From contig JBQNCA010000002.1 of NCBI GenBank assembly GCA_052169645.1, positions 62,001 through 126,000 of the forward strand: a stretch of 64,000 bases of DNA, read 5' to 3'. The stretch comes from JAIKWW01 sp052169645. GTDB lineage: Bacteria; Bacillota; Clostridia; Peptostreptococcales; Anaerovoracaceae. Shown here one piece after another: positions 34,405 to 42,104 of this stretch. The translations under genes were made by a program, and so were the position numbers. Position 1 is the first letter of the stretch. Each line of letters starts with the position of its first letter. The notes beneath the pieces are model-generated. The model was given only the letters and a program-made list of their open reading frames with translations, was not told the origin of the DNA and did not search any database.

Positions 34405-35802
34405 TTACGCTAACTTGCTTTTTTTCATCAAGGCTTCATCAATTGCTGCAGCTGCGGTTTTCCCCGCACCCATTGCAAGTATTACAGTGGCTGCGCCGGT
34501 GACCGCATCCCCGCCGGCAAAAATTTCATTTCTGGAAGTCATTCCGCTCTCATCGACGACTATGCATCCTCTGCGGTCAAATTCCAAACCGTCCGCAGTC
34601 TTTCTTATCAGCGGATTAGGCGATGTTCCCAATGCCATTATAACGGTGTCGGCTTCTATATCAAACTCCGAGCCTGAAACCTCCTGCGGACGCCTTCTGC
34701 CCGAATCATCAGGTTCCCCCAGCTCCATACGTATGCAGCGAACCTTTGTCACATTATCATTTTCATCACCTAAAATTTCAACGGGATTGTTCAACATATT
34801 GAAAATGATACCTTCCGCCTTGGCATGCTCGATTTCTTCCTTCCTCGCAGGAAGCTCCGCCTCGCTTCTCCTGTAAACTATATGGACCTCGCTTCCAAGT
34901 CTGAGAGCACAGCGAGCCGCATCCATAGCGACATTTCCGCCGCCTACCACAACTACACGTCCGCCTTTTTTTATAGGCGTCGTTCCTCTTTCCTGATAAG
35001 CTTTCATCAGATTTGTACGTGTCAAAAATTCATTTGCGGAATATACTCCGCACAAATTTTCTCCGGGGATATTCATAAATTTCGGAAGTCCCGCACCCGA
35101 ACCTATAAATACGGCTTCGTAGCCGAACTCCTCCAAAAGTTCATCTATGGACAGTACTCTACCTATAACCATATCCGTCTCAATCTTTACTCCCAAAGTC
35201 TTTAAACCCTCAATTTCCTTAGACACAATAGACTTGGGTAATCTGAACTCGGGAATTCCGTACACGAGAACTCCTCCCGGAATGTGAAGTGCCTCATAAA
35301 TAGTAACATTATAGCCTTTTTTAGCCAAATCTCCGGCACAAGCCAAACCTGCGGGTCCCGAGCCTATGATTGCAACCTTATGTCCGTTCGACTCCGGCTT
35401 TTCCGAAATATCATTCACATTTTCATTGTGCCAATCCGCAACAAAGCGTTCCAGACGACCTATTCCTACAGGCTCACCATTTTTTCCCCTCGTGCAAAGC
35501 TTCTCACACTGTCTTTCCTGCGGACAAACCCTCCCGCAAATTGCAGGCAGCGAACTGGTACGGGCAATAACCTTATATGCAGCTTCAAAATCACTGTCCT
35601 GAACCTTCTTTATGAAACCCGGAATATCGATTAATACCGGACATCCGGCAATGCAAGGTTTATTTTTGCACATAAGACATCGTTCAGCCTCATCCACAGC
35701 CAAATCCGCCGTATAGCCGAGAGCCACTTCATCAAAATTCGAAGCCCTTAGTTTGGGATCCTGTTCCGGCATTTTGTTCTTTTCCTTTGACATATTCGCC
35801 AT
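34405..35802 (-). CDS. NfnB/GltA-like NADPH-binding flavoprotein subunit
   Basis: 465 residues of the GltD/NfnL family. N-terminal [4Fe-4S] cysteines: CLMCKNKPCIAGCP and CGRVCPQERQCEKLC. Then an FAD site GSGPAGLACAGDLAKKGY near residue 150 and an NADPH site VVVVGGGNVAMDAARCA near 285. Annotated in many genomes as NADPH-dependent glutamate synthase. Because the gene directly upstream is the diaphorase-type partner, the pair is better read as NfnAB, the electron-bifurcating ferredoxin:NADP+ reductase. The genes abut with no gap. Confidence 0.9.
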   Translation of the reverse strand: MANMSKEKNKMPEQDPKLRASNFDEVALGYTADLAVDEAERCLMCKNKPCIAGCPVLIDIPGFIKKVQDSDFEAAYKVIARTSSLPAICGRVCPQERQCEKLCTRGKNGEPVGIGRLERFVADWHNENVNDISEKPESNGHKVAIIGSGPAGLACAGDLAKKGYNVTIYEALHIPGGVLVYGIPEFRLPKSIVSKEIEGLKTLGVKIETDMVIGRVLSIDELLEEFGYEAVFIGSGAGLPKFMNIPGENLCGVYSANEFLTRTNLMKAYQERGTTPIKKGGRVVVVGGGNVAMDAARCALRLGSEVHIVYRRSEAELPARKEEIEHAKAEGIIFNMLNNPVEILGDENDNVTKVRCIRMELGEPDDSGRRRPQEVSGSEFDIEADTVIMALGTSPNPLIRKTADGLEFDRRGCIVVDESGMTSRNEIFAGGDAVTGAATVILAMGAGKTAAAAIDEALMKKSKLA

Positions 35803-36645
35803 CTATCTTATCTCCCTGTTCAAAAGATTACATTCATCATCGTAAGCCTGTCTTTCAAAGCCTTTGTACATAGCGCTTCTCTTCATAGCAAGATCAAAAT
35901 CTACGAGGTGCCCGTCAAAATCGGGGCCGTCAACACAGGCAAATTTCATTTCACCGCCGACGGAAACTCGACATCCCCCGCACATTCCCGTACCGTCTAT
36001 CATTATAGGACTCATGCTCACTACAGTTTTTATACCGTACGGCTCGGTCACGAGAGTTGTAAATTTCATCATCGGCATAGGTCCTATCGCTATAACTTCA
36101 TCATACTCATTGCCGTCATCTATCATGGCTTTAAGCGCTTCCGTCACAAGACCCTTTTCTCCGTAAGAACCGTCATCCGTAACAAGCCTCATAACCTTGC
36201 TTACAGCATCAAATTCTTTTTCCAATATTACCAAGTCTTTATTCTTAAAGCCTATTATTGAATGAACCTCGGTTCCCTGCTCGTGCAGCTTCTTTGCTAT
36301 AGGATAAGCTATCGCGCATCCTACGCCGCCGCCTACAACTGCAACTTTCTTAAGCCCCTGCGTCTCGGTTGCATTTCCGAGAGGTCCTACAAAATCAGCT
36401 AAAGTTTCTCCCTCTTTAATTTGATTCAATCTCACCGTAGTGGCTCCCACTACCTGAAATATTATACTTACCGTCCCGTTTTCACGATCAAAATCATGTA
36501 TAGTCAACGGAATACGTTCGCCGTTTTCATCCACTCTAAGTATGATAAACTGTCCCGGCTCCGCTTTACGTGCTACGAGCGGCGCTTCGATTTCGAGAAG
36601 TACGAGTGTCTCTCTAAGCGGTATCTTCCTGACAATTTTAAACAT
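35803..36645 (-). CDS. NfnA-like FAD/NAD(P)- and [2Fe-2S]-binding subunit
   Basis: 280 residues. An FAD-binding ferredoxin-reductase fold (GQFIILRVDENGERIPLTI), an NAD-binding GGGVGCAIAYPIAKKL, and the C-terminal [2Fe-2S] motif GTGMCGGCRV...FACVDGPDFDGH typical of NfnS and dihydroorotate-dehydrogenase electron-transfer subunits. I start at ATG 36645 (GGAG six bases upstream); the longer frame to 36771 begins at a TTG with no proper ribosome site. It transfers electrons between NADH and ferredoxin together with the next gene. Confidence 0.9.
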   Translation of the reverse strand: MFKIVRKIPLRETLVLLEIEAPLVARKAEPGQFIILRVDENGERIPLTIHDFDRENGTVSIIFQVVGATTVRLNQIKEGETLADFVGPLGNATETQGLKKVAVVGGGVGCAIAYPIAKKLHEQGTEVHSIIGFKNKDLVILEKEFDAVSKVMRLVTDDGSYGEKGLVTEALKAMIDDGNEYDEVIAIGPMPMMKFTTLVTEPYGIKTVVSMSPIMIDGTGMCGGCRVSVGGEMKFACVDGPDFDGHLVDFDLAMKRSAMYKGFERQAYDDECNLLNREIR

Positions 36646-36737
36646 AGTAATCTCCATTCCGCCGCCTCCGCCGGCGGCATAAATAGCGTTGAAAATCATT
36701 TTAACGCTATCATCCACGGAATCCTCATAAAAATATT

Positions 36738-36790
36738 CGCAGACATCAATGCCGTGATTTATAGCTTCCAATCTCCGTATTCTGTCTGCG
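36738..36790 (-). other. Inverted repeat in nfn leader
   Basis: On the minus strand CGCAGACA pairs perfectly with TGTCTGCG across a 37-base loop, followed by AATATTTTTATG. It lies between the promoter at 36810 and the nfnA start in a leader of about 160 bases; attenuation is possible but unproven. Confidence 0.4.
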
Positions 36791-36809
36791 GCCGAGCTTT
36801 GTTTTATAT

Positions 36810-36838
36810 ATTATCATTGCCAAACACGCATACGTCAA
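36810..36838 (-). promoter_or_regulatory. Promoter of the nfnA-nfnB pair
   Basis: On the minus strand TTGACG and GATAAT are 17 bases apart, giving a start near 36803. Confidence 0.65.
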
Positions 36839-36903
36839 GCTTAAAAACTAATAAATTATCGTTAATATTGAAACTATCATAAAAAATTCCGTAAAAATGC
36901 AAA

Positions 36904-36937
36904 AGAAGCAGATTCCCCGCAAGGTTCTTCCGCTTCT
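36904..36937 (-). terminator. Terminator after the DUF6470 gene
   Basis: AGAAGC (36904-36909) pairs with GCTTCT (36932-36937); TTTTGCATTTTT follows on the minus strand. The loop is long, so strength is uncertain. Confidence 0.5.
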
Positions 36938-36963
36938 TCACGATATTTAAAAAATATTTGCTT

Positions 36964-37602
36964 TTACAGATAAGTCGGCTCCTCATAATCAGGATCGGCA
37001 CTCTTAGGAACATATATCGGAGTTCCTACATATGTGAAACGAACCTCATTTCTCTGAGCTACGGTATACTCTATATTTCCCGGAATAAACTCATAATTCG
37101 CTCTTACGAGCCCCTGTCTGGCATCAAAGCTTGCCCTGTCGCTTTCATAAGACTGTACAGGATGACTTATATGGCTCTCTCCCCTAATCATAGGTTTAAC
37201 CTGCTGAGGTACAAAATTATTTGCAGCAGTCGAAAGCATGGTGTTTTGCAGACCTGCCTGTACAAATTCCGTTTCCGGAGTACCGTCAGCCGATTTATTG
37301 TTAAGCATACCTGCCGCCGCAGAATTATATGCACGTGCAAGTGCAAATGAAACCTGCTGAGGTCTGTTATCATAAACATCCGACTGAGCTTGAGAGCTTC
37401 TTTTGAAATCAGCCTGCCCTGCCTGTACCACATTCGTAACAGAGGTATTTGCAGCTCTTTTTACGGAAAAATCCGCACGAGCTCTGCCATTATATGCCGA
37501 CACGGATTGTGTTTCAAAATCGTCGGAACGCTTCCATCTCGGATGGGTTACTTTTACTTCTAATTTTATAGGAATATTTTCAATCTCTAATAACTGCCGC
37601 AT
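36964..37602 (-). CDS. DUF6470 family protein (flagellar-associated)
   Basis: 212 residues. The start MRQLLEIENIPIKLEVKV and the basic THPRWKR stretch match the DUF6470 family, which is often found beside flgL, fliW and csrA in clostridia; its role is unproven. The middle is low-complexity with many Ala, Gln and Asn. The end reads PGNIEYTVAQRNEVRFTYVGTPIYVP. I start at ATG 37602, behind AGGGGGTGAG; the 14-residue upstream extension is unsupported. Two kilobases from flagellin, it fits a motility role, but here it stands apart from other flagellar assembly genes. Confidence 0.75.
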   Translation of the reverse strand: MRQLLEIENIPIKLEVKVTHPRWKRSDDFETQSVSAYNGRARADFSVKRAANTSVTNVVQAGQADFKRSSQAQSDVYDNRPQQVSFALARAYNSAAAGMLNNKSADGTPETEFVQAGLQNTMLSTAANNFVPQQVKPMIRGESHISHPVQSYESDRASFDARQGLVRANYEFIPGNIEYTVAQRNEVRFTYVGTPIYVPKSADPDYEEPTYL

Positions 37603-38153
37603 ATAACTCACCCCCTCTGTCGGTTTCACAAATTCGATGGGCAATTAAGCTAAATGTAACCATTCGGATTCTAAACTAAATAATTTTATGTATAGTTATA
37701 TTCCTTTTGTACAATATTTTTGTCAGATTGTCAACATTTTAATGTTTTTTTGTCTCCGAGTTCCTATTTTGTCTCATTTTGAAAATTTTTGATACAATAA
37801 TTTACATATTAATATCTATTTAATACTCAATTCCGACGTCTTCAGCTTGCGGCACCAATATTAATAAAAATCATTTTTCGCACTGTTTGTCGCTGAATAA
37901 TATGCCCGTCTTTGTGATAAATTTGCAATATAAATATATTCGTTAATTTGCAGCGTCAATTTCCATTTCCCTTGAAAATATAATTTTGAAAACCGCTCGC
38001 TCTACGCATTAATTTGTATAATTTTTTATTGCCCCTACATTGTATTCTGATAGAATATATTTACATTCTAAATTTTGAAACTGCAAACAGCTCGTATCTT
38101 TTCAAAATATTTGAATGTATCAGAATGCAAACAGTAAAAACGGAAAGGAGAGT
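37603..38153. other. Divergent intergenic region (DUF6470 / hydroxyacid dehydrogenase)
   Basis: No gene seen in this AT-rich stretch. On the minus strand a TTGACA with a weak TACAAA 17 bases on (near 37700-37735) and a sigma28-like TAAA-N17-CCGA (37664-37688) could serve the DUF6470 gene. On the plus strand TTGCCC (38029) and TAGAAT (38051), 16 bases apart, could serve the dehydrogenase; ATTCT/AGAAT flank its -10. Confidence 0.45.
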
Positions 38154-38186
38154 ATGATTCACTTTCTAAAAGTATCATGCAAGTAA
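38154..38186 (+). CDS. Candidate 10-residue leader peptide
   Basis: ATG at 38154 sits right after AAAGGAGAGT, the only good ribosome site before the dehydrogenase. It encodes M-I-H-F-L-K-V-S-C-K and stops at 38184-38186, four bases before the dehydrogenase ATG, which has no ribosome site of its own. The dehydrogenase frame is closed upstream by TAA at 38167, so it cannot use this start. Reinitiation or coupling is the simplest reading. Confidence 0.5.
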   Translation: MIHFLKVSCK

Positions 38187-38190
38187 TTTT

Positions 38191-39156
38191 ATGAAAAAAG
38201 CTGTTTTATTTGAAGGTAATGCTGTAAATCCCGGCGATATAAGCTGGAAGCCGGTCACCGATATATGCAAAGTGGAAATTTGGGAAGATACTGCGGAAGC
38301 AGAAAAATTGGAAAGAATCGGCGATGCAGAAATAATATTCAATAACAAACTCCTGATAAATGATGAGGTTTTCTCAAATTTTCCTAATATAAAATATGTA
38401 GGAATATGCGCAACAGGCTACAATGTCGTAGATTTGGAAGCAGCTCGCAGGCACGGTGTCATCGTGACAAATGTTCCCGCCTACAGCACCGACTCCGTGG
38501 CTCAGCATACATGGGCACTCATACTTGAAATTGTATCAATGCCGGGTAAGCACGACAAATTTGTTCATGACGGCGGATGGACGGCATCCGGCTGTTTTAC
38601 CCGATGGATTTCCCCTATCACGGAGCTTTCCGGTCTTACACTCGGAGTTTACGGCTTCGGAAATATCGGTCGCAAGGTATCCGAGATTGCTCGGGCATTC
38701 GGGATGAAAGTCCTTGTTTATACAAAAAATCCCGCAAAATATTCCGAATTTTCAAATGAAAGGTTGCACTTTGTCGATGAAGAAAATTTTTATGCAAATT
38801 CGGATATAATATCATATCACTGCCCTCTGACCTCCGAAACTGCCGGAATTGTAAATACCGAAACAATATCACACATGAAGAACGGTGTAATTATAATAAA
38901 TGTTTCCAGAGGAGGTATTGTAAATGAATCCGATCTTGCAAATGCCCTGATTTCCGGCAGAGTGGCAGCCGCAGGAGTAGATGTGGTTTCTCAGGAGCCT
39001 ATAACTGAGGATAATCCTTTGCTGAAGGCTCCCAATATCTATATCACTCCTCATATAGCATGGTCAAGCGTTGCCGCACGCAAACGTCTGGTAAATGTAG
39101 TAGCCGACAATCTCAGATGCTGGCTTGACGGAAAACCTCAAAATGTATTAGTTTAA
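38191..39156 (+). CDS. D-2-hydroxyacid dehydrogenase
   Basis: 321 residues. NAD-binding GVYGFGNIGRKV near residue 150, then the catalytic triad in the NVSRGGIVNE (Arg), SQEP (Glu) and TPHIAWSS (His) segments, typical of glycerate/hydroxypyruvate-type dehydrogenases. The exact substrate (hydroxypyruvate, glyoxylate or another 2-keto acid) cannot be read. The ATG lacks a ribosome site and follows a 10-residue leader ORF by four bases. Followed by two similar terminators. Confidence 0.92.
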   Translation: MKKAVLFEGNAVNPGDISWKPVTDICKVEIWEDTAEAEKLERIGDAEIIFNNKLLINDEVFSNFPNIKYVGICATGYNVVDLEAARRHGVIVTNVPAYSTDSVAQHTWALILEIVSMPGKHDKFVHDGGWTASGCFTRWISPITELSGLTLGVYGFGNIGRKVSEIARAFGMKVLVYTKNPAKYSEFSNERLHFVDEENFYANSDIISYHCPLTSETAGIVNTETISHMKNGVIIINVSRGGIVNESDLANALISGRVAAAGVDVVSQEPITEDNPLLKAPNIYITPHIAWSSVAARKRLVNVVADNLRCWLDGKPQNVLV

Positions 39157-39161
39157 AGAAC

Positions 39162-39182
39162 GACCTCGGCTTACGCCGAGGT
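39162..39182 (+). terminator. Hairpin terminator 1 after hydroxyacid dehydrogenase
   Basis: ACCTCGGC-TTAC-GCCGAGGT, a perfect eight-pair hairpin with a four-base loop, right after the stop. The T tract is missing, so alone it may be leaky. Confidence 0.6.
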
Positions 39183-39223
39183 AGACTCAACATTAATCTT
39201 ATATTTGATTCTTTGCTGCGTTT

Positions 39224-39260
39224 AAAAAACGACCTCGGCTTGCGCCGAGGTCGTTTTTTT
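39224..39260. terminator. Strong bidirectional terminator (dehydrogenase / flagellin)
   Basis: AAAAAACGACCTCGGC-TTGC-GCCGAGGTCGTTTTTT, about 16 pairs with T tracts in both directions. It stops the plus-strand dehydrogenase transcript and the minus-strand flagellin transcript. Its stem repeats the one at 39162. Confidence 0.92.
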
Positions 39261-39304
39261 ATCGCCGATATATACCATTTTGAAAAATGAACCGCTCTAT
39301 TTAA

Positions 39305-40954
39305 TTATCTGAGCAGTGACAATACGCCCTGAGGCATGCTGTTAGCCTGTGCGAGCATGGACTGTGAAGCCTGAACAAGTATGTTATTCTTAGAGTACTT
39401 GGTCATTTCCTTAGCCATGTCTACATCTCTGATCTGAGATTCTGCTGCTGTGATATTCTGAGTTGTAGAATCGAGGTTCTTCAAAGTATGGTCGAGACGG
39501 TTCTGGAGAGCACCGAGCTTACCTCTCTGAGTTGAAACCTTATTTACAGCTGCCTTGATAGTATCGATAGCCGCACCTGCGGAATCCTGATTTGCAACGC
39601 TGAGATTGCTCAGACCCAGACCCTTGGAGCTCATATCATCGATACTTACAGTTACCTTCTGATAATCCTTGTTGGTATCGCCTACCTGCAGAGTAAGACC
39701 GTTACCGCTTACATTGCTTGATTCATTAGAAATTCCGAGAGCCTTGGCTACACCGAAGCCCTTGATATCATTAAAGCCTATCTTTGCATCGGAACCGTTC
39801 TGAATGCTGATTCTGCCGTCATTTGTAAAGTCTACCGTAAACTTACTCTTATCAAGCTTAAGATCTTCGGTAACACTGGCATTATAAGCATCGATAGTTG
39901 CATCAATAGAAGTTTTTAAAGCTGTTGCAACCTGACTGCCTGTACTGCCGGCATTCAAACCTGTTGTTGATATGGCATAATCCGTACCGTTAATATTCAT
40001 ATTGAATTTGCCGGACATATCCGCACCGTTTGCCAAAGTATGAGTTCCTGCTACAGCTGTTCCCTGTGTCATTCCGAATAGCTTGGTTCCGACAGTCTGA
40101 TCGTCCGCAGTCTGGCTTCCGCCGTCACCGTTTTTAAGAATATTCAAACTCGACTGACCGGTTTCATCTTTACTCTTAATGGTAAACTTTGTACCGCCGG
40201 CTGTAGTATTTGTAGACGCAGAAACCTCTACCGAAGTATTGAAACCTGCATCCTTAAATGCCGCATTGATGGTATCCTGCATTATCTTTGCAGCTTCATC
40301 GCCGGCTGCTTTAGATTTGTTGGTAGTCCAATTAACCTGCAACTTACCCTGATCGTCAGCAGAAAGCTTTGACCAGTCAACCGTTGCGGTTGCACCGTCA
40401 ACTGCGAATGTTTCCTTACCTACAGTAAAGTTTTGAGTAGCATCATATGGTGTTGTGCCTTCCTTTTTTGCCGGTTTAAAGCTTGCTATCTTTGCGCCCT
40501 TTATAGCACCGTGGGCACCGCCTGCTCCTGCCAGAGAGCCGTCAAGCAGATTGATTCCGTTGAAGTTTGTAGACTTCGATATTCTGTCCATTTCGGAAAG
40601 CAGAGCATCTGTTTCTTCCTGCAGGTTCACACGGTCAACTCCGTCTTCATAAGTACCGTTTGCAGACTGAGTGGCAAGAGTTGTCAGACGGGTAAGCATG
40701 CTGTTTACTTCTGTAAGAGCACCTTCTGCAGTCTGTACGAGAGAGATACCGTCATTGGCGTTATCCTGAGCCTTCTCAAGTCCTGCGATCTGCGATCTCA
40801 TCTTTTCGGATATTGCCAGACCTGCCGCATCATCTGCAGCGCTGTTGATTCTGTAACCTGAAGAAAGCTTTTCGAGATTGCCCGACAGAGCCTTGTTGTT
40901 GCCGTGATAAGAACTGAGTGAATTCATTGCTGATAAGTTATGCTGTATTCTCAT
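39305..40954 (-). CDS. Flagellin
   Basis: 549 residues. Classic flagellin ends: N-terminal MRIQHNLSAMNSLSSYHGNN and LEKLSSGYRINSAADDAAGLAISEKMRSQI, C-terminal AESQIRDVDMAKEMTKYSKNNILVQASQSMLAQAN ending in LSLLR. These D0/D1 helices polymerise the filament; residues about 150-440 are the variable surface D2/D3 part, longer than in minimal Bacillus Hag. Exported by the flagellar type III system without signal peptide. AAGGAGGA precedes the ATG and a CsrA-site-like hairpin lies in the leader. Monocistronic. Confidence 0.97.
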   Translation of the reverse strand: MRIQHNLSAMNSLSSYHGNNKALSGNLEKLSSGYRINSAADDAAGLAISEKMRSQIAGLEKAQDNANDGISLVQTAEGALTEVNSMLTRLTTLATQSANGTYEDGVDRVNLQEETDALLSEMDRISKSTNFNGINLLDGSLAGAGGAHGAIKGAKIASFKPAKKEGTTPYDATQNFTVGKETFAVDGATATVDWSKLSADDQGKLQVNWTTNKSKAAGDEAAKIMQDTINAAFKDAGFNTSVEVSASTNTTAGGTKFTIKSKDETGQSSLNILKNGDGGSQTADDQTVGTKLFGMTQGTAVAGTHTLANGADMSGKFNMNINGTDYAISTTGLNAGSTGSQVATALKTSIDATIDAYNASVTEDLKLDKSKFTVDFTNDGRISIQNGSDAKIGFNDIKGFGVAKALGISNESSNVSGNGLTLQVGDTNKDYQKVTVSIDDMSSKGLGLSNLSVANQDSAGAAIDTIKAAVNKVSTQRGKLGALQNRLDHTLKNLDSTTQNITAAESQIRDVDMAKEMTKYSKNNILVQASQSMLAQANSMPQGVLSLLR

Positions 40955-41698
40955 TTTTATTCCTCCTTGAATTTAATATGAATGAGATTATTCGGAACAT
41001 CCGTGTTCCATAGCTTTTATTGCAAGAGTTTCCGTGATTTCAAGTTTTCTCACCGGTATATATGGCAGATTTACTTAAATAAAATTCTGTATGATATCAC
41101 GTATAACTGCTTACACTACTATTTTCGACTTTAATATTAATAAGATAATACCTTTTTTATAATTTTTTTATACCAAAATTATCAAGTTTCATATTTTTAT
41201 AAAATATGAGTATTTGCAAGCTTACTCACCGATAAATTTAATTAAAATTAAAAGACTTATATCAAATTTATATCAAGATTTATATAACGAATTTTTAAAT
41301 ATTTTCAAATCTGAATTCTGAAAGAGCATTTGATAAACCATATACATTTTTTATTTTTTACATTATATATACACATATCCAAGGACGTATAATTAACAAT
41401 ATATAAAATATAAATATTATTTTTTGACTGAAGTTTCATCAAAACCTGTCGATATATGAATATAGAGATATATACATATTTATCTCTGCATATTCAATGC
41501 GGAGATTGACCGAAATGAAGTCATATGACACAATTTCGATTCCAATCTCCAAAATAAAACAGTCGGCAATAGGGTGTCGCTGTATAAAATAAAACTGTTC
41601 CGACGTGTCTACACAAGTGTCTGCACAAAGGTATAAAAAATCAAGGAAAGGAAAATGTTGCGAACCTCCCTATGAGTTCAATATACAAGGTGAATATC
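40955..41698. other. Divergent AT-rich region (flagellin / YjfB-like)
   Basis: No gene longer than a few codons. It holds the flagellin leader hairpin at 40994-41009. A CCGATAA occurs at 41228 but without a TAAA box at the right distance, so I could not place a sigma28 promoter for either gene. Confidence 0.5.
40994..41009 (-). promoter_or_regulatory. CsrA-binding-like hairpin in flagellin leader
   Basis: On the minus strand GGAACA-CGGA-TGTTCC: a perfect six-pair stem with GGA in the loop. The sequence ACACGGAUGU matches the CsrA consensus ACARGGAUGU at nine of ten. It lies about 45 bases before the flagellin ATG; the ribosome site AAGGAGGA supplies a second GGA. In Bacillus, CsrA represses hag in just this two-site way and FliW relieves it. 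Confidence 0.6.
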
Positions 41699-41890
41699 AT
41701 GGATTTCGGAGCCGTAAATATGGCATCTGCAAGTGTTGCAAAAGCTCAATCTTCTGTTGAAATGAAAGCTGCCACGGCAGTTACAAAGATGGCTATGGAA
41801 TCAGCCAATGTTGAAGCTAAGGCTATTCAGGATATGATGCCGCAGGTATCACCTCCGGGCTTGGGTGGACATATTGACACCAAAGCTTAA
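41699..41890 (+). CDS. YjfB-like putative motility peptide
   Basis: 63 residues: MDFGAVNMASASVAKAQ then an Ala/Met-rich amphipathic helix, ending PPGLGGHIDTKA. Start, Met-rich helix and Gly-Gly-His-Ile-Asp tail match the YjfB family, often regulated with flagellar genes; function unknown. I start at ATG 41699, with AAGGTGA five bases upstream. An in-frame ATG at 41672 would add nine residues and lacks a ribosome site. Next to flagellin and a chemotaxis receptor. Confidence 0.75.
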   Translation: MDFGAVNMASASVAKAQSSVEMKAATAVTKMAMESANVEAKAIQDMMPQVSPPGLGGHIDTKA

Positions 41891-41899
41891 AAAAGGAAG

Positions 41900-41961
41900 T
41901 CCCGAATGCATTATCTGATGAACAGCCTGTCTGCTATCGATTCCGCTTTCGGGATTTTTTT
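41900..41961 (+). terminator. Terminator after YjfB-like gene
   Basis: TCCCGAA (41900-41906) pairs with TTCGGGA (41948-41954), followed by TTTTTTT. The 41-base loop is long. Confidence 0.6.
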
Positions 41962-42104
41962 ATTGTAAAAATATATACGATACACTATAAAAAACATCTT
42001 AATAATTTATATTTATCATTAACATTTTATTATTTTGTTACGAAATATATTATTGTTAAAAATTATTATATTAATTTTTTATCTTGATAATAAAGGAGAT
42101 CTAT

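Noticed and set aside
36646..36771. 42-residue N-terminal extension of the NfnA-like protein
   Set aside because: It starts at a TTG with no proper ribosome site, contains a poly-Gly run, and a good site exists at ATG 36645.
41010..41300. sigma28 promoter for flagellin or the YjfB-like gene
   Set aside because: CCGATAA at 41228 and CCGGTGAG near 41050 lack a TAAA box at the right distance; not reported as a promoter.
41655..41675. Seven-codon mini-ORF (MLRTSL) overlapping an upstream ATG of the YjfB-like gene
   Set aside because: The YjfB-like gene has its own ribosome site and family-typical start at 41699, so no leader coupling is needed.
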